Below, piece by piece: positions 61,249 through 64,000 of a stretch of 64,000 nucleotides of DNA (positions within the stretch are counted from its first letter, which is position 1; each line of letters opens with the position of its first letter). Source of the DNA: Nocardioides dokdonensis FR1436 (GTDB lineage: Bacteria; Actinomycetota; Actinomycetes; Propionibacteriales; Nocardioidaceae). A model generated the notes under the pieces. The model was not told the origin of the DNA and made no database searches. It saw nothing but the letters and a program-made list of their open reading frames with translations. Location: contig NZ_CP015079.1 of the NCBI RefSeq assembly GCF_001653335.1, positions 372,001 through 436,000 of the forward strand, in the 5' to 3' direction. The position numbers and the translations under genes were made by a program.

Positions 61249-62475
61249 GTGCTCCCCCGTTCTCGGACCCCCCTCCTCGCCCTGGCCCTCGTGCTCGCGG
61301 GTCTCGGCGCGCCCGCCGTCGCCGACTCGACCGACCCCGCGCGCCGCGTCGACCCCGGCCTTCCGGCCCACGCCGGAGCCGACGGTCCGCACAGCTCCGA
61401 CGGTGTCCGCGGCCGGCTGGCCCCGCGGGTGCGGGCGTACGACGACGAACCGAGCACGCGCGTGGTGCTGGAGAAGCGCCGCATCGCTCCGGGGGTGCGC
61501 TACACGTCGTGGAGCGAGACCGACGCCCGCGGCCCGGTCCGCGCGCACCTGCTCAGCGTCGACCTCGACGAGCGCTCCCTGCGCCTCGACTACGCCAGCC
61601 CCACCACGGTCGCCTCGACCGACGACGTCCTGGACCTGGCCCGCGCCCGCGGCGCGCTGGCGGCCGTGAACGGCGACTTCTTCGACATCGGTCGCACCGG
61701 CGCTCCGCTCGGCGTGGGCCGCTCGGCGCCCCGCGGTCTCTTCAACGGTCGGGCGTCCGGGTGGAACTCGGCGTTCTTCCTGACCAGGAAGGGCCGCGCG
61801 CAGGTCGGCGAGGTGAACCTGCGCGGGAAGATCGCCGAGCGTCCCGGCGCCGAGATCACCAACTTCAACTCCCACTTCGTCGCGCCCGGCGGCATCGGCG
61901 TCTACACCTCGCGCTGGGGCAGCTCACCCGGGTACGCCGCCACGCAGGGCCAGCAGAAGGACGTGCGGATGGTGGTGGTGCGCGACGGCAGGGTGGTCGC
62001 CAACCGCGCCAGGCTGCGTCCGGGGAAGCCCGTCCGAGGCCTGGTGCTCATCGGTCGCGGCGAGGGGGCCAAGCAGCTGCGCAAGCTGCGCACCGGCCCT
62101 GCGACCGTGCGGTGGTCGCTGCGCGGGCGACCCTCCATGGTCATCACCGGCAGCAAGTTCCTCATCGACGACGGCGTCATCCAGGTCGTCGACGACGCCG
62201 AGATGCACCCGCGCACCGCCATCGGCATCGACCGCGACACCAACGAGGTGCTGCTCCTGGTCGTCGACGGACGCCAGTCGACCAGCCGCGGCCACACGAT
62301 GGTCGAGCTCGCGCACATGATGATGGACCTCGGCGCCGACGAGGCGCTCAACCTCGACGGTGGCGGGTCCAGCACGATGGTGGCGCGCGAGGACGGCTCG
62401 CTGCAGGTGCAGAACTCGCCGTCCGACGGCTCGTTGCGCCCGGTGGCCAACGGCGTGGTCGTCACGAGGCGTTGA
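61249..62475 (+). CDS. exported phosphodiester glycosidase (NAGPA domain)
   Basis: 408 aa. Signal peptide LLALALVLAGLGAPAVA. The NAGPA fold is clear: VRAHLLSVDLDERSLRLDYA, ALAAVNGDFFDIG, TAIGIDRDTNEVLLLVVDGR, SRGHTMVELAHMMMDLGADEALNLDGGGSSTM and VANGVVV. The family cleaves N-acetylglucosamine-1-phosphodiester bonds; bacterial members act on wall glycans. Convergent with the following lipoprotein gene (14-bp overlap). Confidence 0.92.
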   Translation: MLPRSRTPLLALALVLAGLGAPAVADSTDPARRVDPGLPAHAGADGPHSSDGVRGRLAPRVRAYDDEPSTRVVLEKRRIAPGVRYTSWSETDARGPVRAHLLSVDLDERSLRLDYASPTTVASTDDVLDLARARGALAAVNGDFFDIGRTGAPLGVGRSAPRGLFNGRASGWNSAFFLTRKGRAQVGEVNLRGKIAERPGAEITNFNSHFVAPGGIGVYTSRWGSSPGYAATQGQQKDVRMVVVRDGRVVANRARLRPGKPVRGLVLIGRGEGAKQLRKLRTGPATVRWSLRGRPSMVITGSKFLIDDGVIQVVDDAEMHPRTAIGIDRDTNEVLLLVVDGRQSTSRGHTMVELAHMMMDLGADEALNLDGGGSSTMVAREDGSLQVQNSPSDGSLRPVANGVVVTRR

Positions 62476-62944
62476 GGCTCACGCCCTCCTCGAGCACCAC
62501 CAGCGCGACCGTGGTCATGGCGGCCAGGCACTGCCGGCCCGGGCTGGGCACCGGCCCGGGCTCCAGGACCACCCCGCCCTCCGCGGCGAGGGCCTCGACC
62601 CCGCTCGGCTCGTCGCAGCCCACCGCCACGACCTGACCGGCCAGCTGCTCCCCGTCCCGGACCTCGAGGTCGGTGGCCGCGGACCGGACCTCGCGGGCCA
62701 GGCCGTCGGAGAACCCGGCCACGAACGCGTCCAGGGCTCGCGTGCCCTCGAGCGCGACGGCGTGCGTGTCGGGGCCGTCGCCGCTCTCGGTCGCGGTCAC
62801 CAGCCGGTGCCGCAGGACCGTCGGCTCCGACGCGGTGCTGTCCGCGGCCCGGCTCGGCCCGGCGGACTCCTCCCCGCAGCCGACCAGGGTCGGACCGAGC
62901 AGCAGCACGGGCAGGAGGGGTAGGAGTGCTCCGAGACGTCGCAT
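62462..62944 (-). CDS. small lipoprotein, unknown function
   Basis: 160 aa from ATG 62944. Lipobox TLVGC. The mature protein is acidic, with TVLRHRLVTATESGDGPDTHAVALEGTRALDAFVAGF, a helical segment, DLEVRDGEQLAGQVVAVGC and GRQCLAAMTTVALVVLEEG. Two cysteines lie in the last 60 residues. No family recognised. The gap to the divergent mug gene carries one 22-bp repeat copy. Confidence 0.7.
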   Translation of the reverse strand: MRRLGALLPLLPVLLLGPTLVGCGEESAGPSRAADSTASEPTVLRHRLVTATESGDGPDTHAVALEGTRALDAFVAGFSDGLAREVRSAATDLEVRDGEQLAGQVVAVGCDEPSGVEALAAEGGVVLEPGPVPSPGRQCLAAMTTVALVVLEEGVSLNAS

Positions 62945-62988
62945 GACCCTGCGACGGTAGCCGGGCCGTCCCGGTTCCCGCCTCGACC

Positions 62989-63032
62989 GGCCGATCCACG
63001 CCGAGTGGGTGGGACATCTGCGCCGGGTGGGC
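62989..63032. repeat. one full and one degenerate 22-bp repeat upstream of mug
   Basis: GGGACATCTGCGCCGGGT starts at 63011, and a degenerate copy ending GCCGAGTGGGT occupies the preceding 22 bp. Same core and period as the repeats at 33086 and 58520. Confidence 0.7.
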
Positions 63033-63053
63033 GGGGCGTGGGAGGGTCGGGGC

Positions 63054-63638
63054 GTGGGTCGATCGTTCTCGCGTGCCGAGCTGGAGTCCTTCCGCGACGC
63101 GGAGGTGCCCGACCTGCTGGGCCCCGACGTCCGGCTGATGTTCGTCGGCATCAACCCGGGACTGTGGACCGCCGCCACCGGCACCCACTTCGCCCACCCC
63201 GGCAACCGGTTCTACCCCGCGCTGCTGCGCGCCGGGGTGCTCGAGGAGCCGGTCGACCCGGCGGCGGGGATGAGCGAGGCCGAGCGCGACGTGCTGCGGC
63301 GCCGTGGGATCGCGATCACCAACCTCGTGCGACGCGCCACGGTGAAGGCCTCCGAGCTGTCCCGCGACGAGCTCCTCGAGGGCGGCGCGAGGCTGCGCGC
63401 GCTCGTGGCGCAGGTGCGACCGCGGGTGGTCGCGGTGGCCGGCGTGACGGCGTACCGGACCGCGTTCGGGCTCCCCCGCGCGCAGGTCGGCCGGCAGCCC
63501 CGGCCGCTGGCCGACAGCGAGCTGTGGGTGGTGCCCAACCCCTCGGGCCTCAACGCCCACGAGACGGTCGCGACGCTCGCCGAGGCGTACGCCGAGGTGG
63601 CCCGCGCGGCCGGCGTCCTCCCGCCCGCAGCGGGCTAG
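63054..63638 (+). CDS. mug: mismatch-specific uracil/thymine-DNA glycosylase (Mug/TDG family)
   Basis: 194 aa from GTG 63054 with GGAGGG 7 nt upstream. The catalytic motif is GINPGLWTAATGTHFAHPGNRFYPAL, with the Asn of GINPG as the key residue, and NPSGLNAH forms the wedge/intercalation loop. It removes uracil or ethenocytosine opposite guanine. A repair role fits its general relatedness to the ligase and polymerase genes in the window, but these are not linked in an operon. Confidence 0.93.
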   Translation: MGRSFSRAELESFRDAEVPDLLGPDVRLMFVGINPGLWTAATGTHFAHPGNRFYPALLRAGVLEEPVDPAAGMSEAERDVLRRRGIAITNLVRRATVKASELSRDELLEGGARLRALVAQVRPRVVAVAGVTAYRTAFGLPRAQVGRQPRPLADSELWVVPNPSGLNAHETVATLAEAYAEVARAAGVLPPAAG

Positions 63639-64000
63639 CGCACCGGCAGCTGCTGGTCCTTGCCCATCACGGTCAACCCGTCCTGCACGATCAGGCCGCG
63701 CGCCCGGTCCTCCTCGGGGTCCACCCCGATCCGTGCCCCGGCGGGCACCACGACGAACTTGTCCAGGATCGCGTTGCGCACGACGGCACCGGCGCCGACG
63801 ATCACCCCGTTGAGCAGCACCGAGCCGGTCACCTCGGCGCCGCTGTCGACCCAGCACGCCGGGGACAGCACCGAGCGCGTCACGTGACCGCCGGTCACCA
63901 CGACGCCGGGCGAGAGCACCGCCTCGTCGGTCACGCCCGGGGTGCCGTCGGCGCCCTGCACGATCTTGACCGGCGGCTGCGGGCCGTAGGAGGTGTAGAT
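63635..64000 (-). CDS. glgC: glucose-1-phosphate adenylyltransferase, C-terminal part
   Basis: Only the last 121 codons are present; the frame continues beyond the right edge. YTSYGPQPPVKIV leads into the left-handed beta-helix with hexapeptide-type repeats (AVLSPGVVVTGGHVTRSVLSPACWVDSGAEVTGSVLLNGVIVGAGAV), ending in VVPAGARIGVDPEEDRARGL, the usual GlgC tail. Makes ADP-glucose for glycogen. Its stop overlaps the convergent mug stop. Confidence 0.85.
   Translation of the reverse strand: MYTSYGPQPPVKIVQGADGTPGVTDEAVLSPGVVVTGGHVTRSVLSPACWVDSGAEVTGSVLLNGVIVGAGAVVRNAILDKFVVVPAGARIGVDPEEDRARGLIVQDGLTVMGKDQQLPVR

Overview
The window is a very GC-rich actinobacterial chromosome segment. The order tRNA-Gln / glmU / prs / rplY, a coproporphyrin-type heme set (hemE, hemY/cgoX, hemQ), a DUF3000–ribonuclease D pair, Eis-like and DesA3-like genes, and mostly GTG/ATG starts with many leaderless transcripts all point to Actinomycetia. 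A Nocardioides-like member of the Nocardioidaceae is my best guess; this is inferred from gene content, not from an alignment. I see no transposase, integrase, prophage or CRISPR array.

Layout. 1–8236 (minus): the start of ribosomal protein L25, preceded by a tight four-gene operon encoding an exported YhgE/EsaA-like coiled-coil protein, a type-1 periplasmic-binding lipoprotein, a transmembrane Ser/Thr kinase, and an FHA protein that looks like the front half of an EssC-type type VII secretion ATPase with the ATPase modules missing. 8399–14153: aminopeptidase N, prs, glmU, a hotdog thioesterase and tRNA-Gln. 14202–23061: a frameshifted remnant, ATP-dependent ligase LigC, a surface-glycan group (a GT4–Stealth fusion and a sulfotransferase), a strongly folded intergenic element that may be a small RNA, and a stand-alone LigD-type polymerase domain. 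23170–31880: an Eis-like acetyltransferase, an mdeR–mdeA–mdeB-like sulfur amino acid catabolic locus, and a desaturase/reductase operon. 31979–42133: msrB, heme genes, DUF3000/RNase D, a solute-binding lipoprotein and a PemK-like toxin without antitoxin.

42166–49707: HrpA helicase, a secreted Ig-like protein, ornithine aminotransferase and a TetR regulator. 49757–57301: an EthA-like Baeyer–Villiger monooxygenase plus SDR plus DUF402 operon, a ThrE-type exporter, an FUSC protein and a WS/DGAT acyltransferase. 57323–64000: a solitary beta-class DNA methyltransferase, a membrane matrixin-type protease, an exported alpha/beta hydrolase, a phosphodiester glycosidase, a lipoprotein, a Mug-type glycosylase and the 3' end of glgC.

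Two patterns recur across the window. First, at least fifteen genes have a TAnnnT-type -10 hexamer exactly 6–7 nt before the start codon, the signature of leaderless mRNAs. Second, four intergenic regions carry short tandem repeats with the same 22-bp period and a related core (ACATCTGCGCC / ACTTCTGCACC). The candidates for something undescribed are the EssC-like/kinase/receptor/YhgE operon (685–8236) and the six-hairpin element with three 11-bp direct repeats in front of it (21727–21965).
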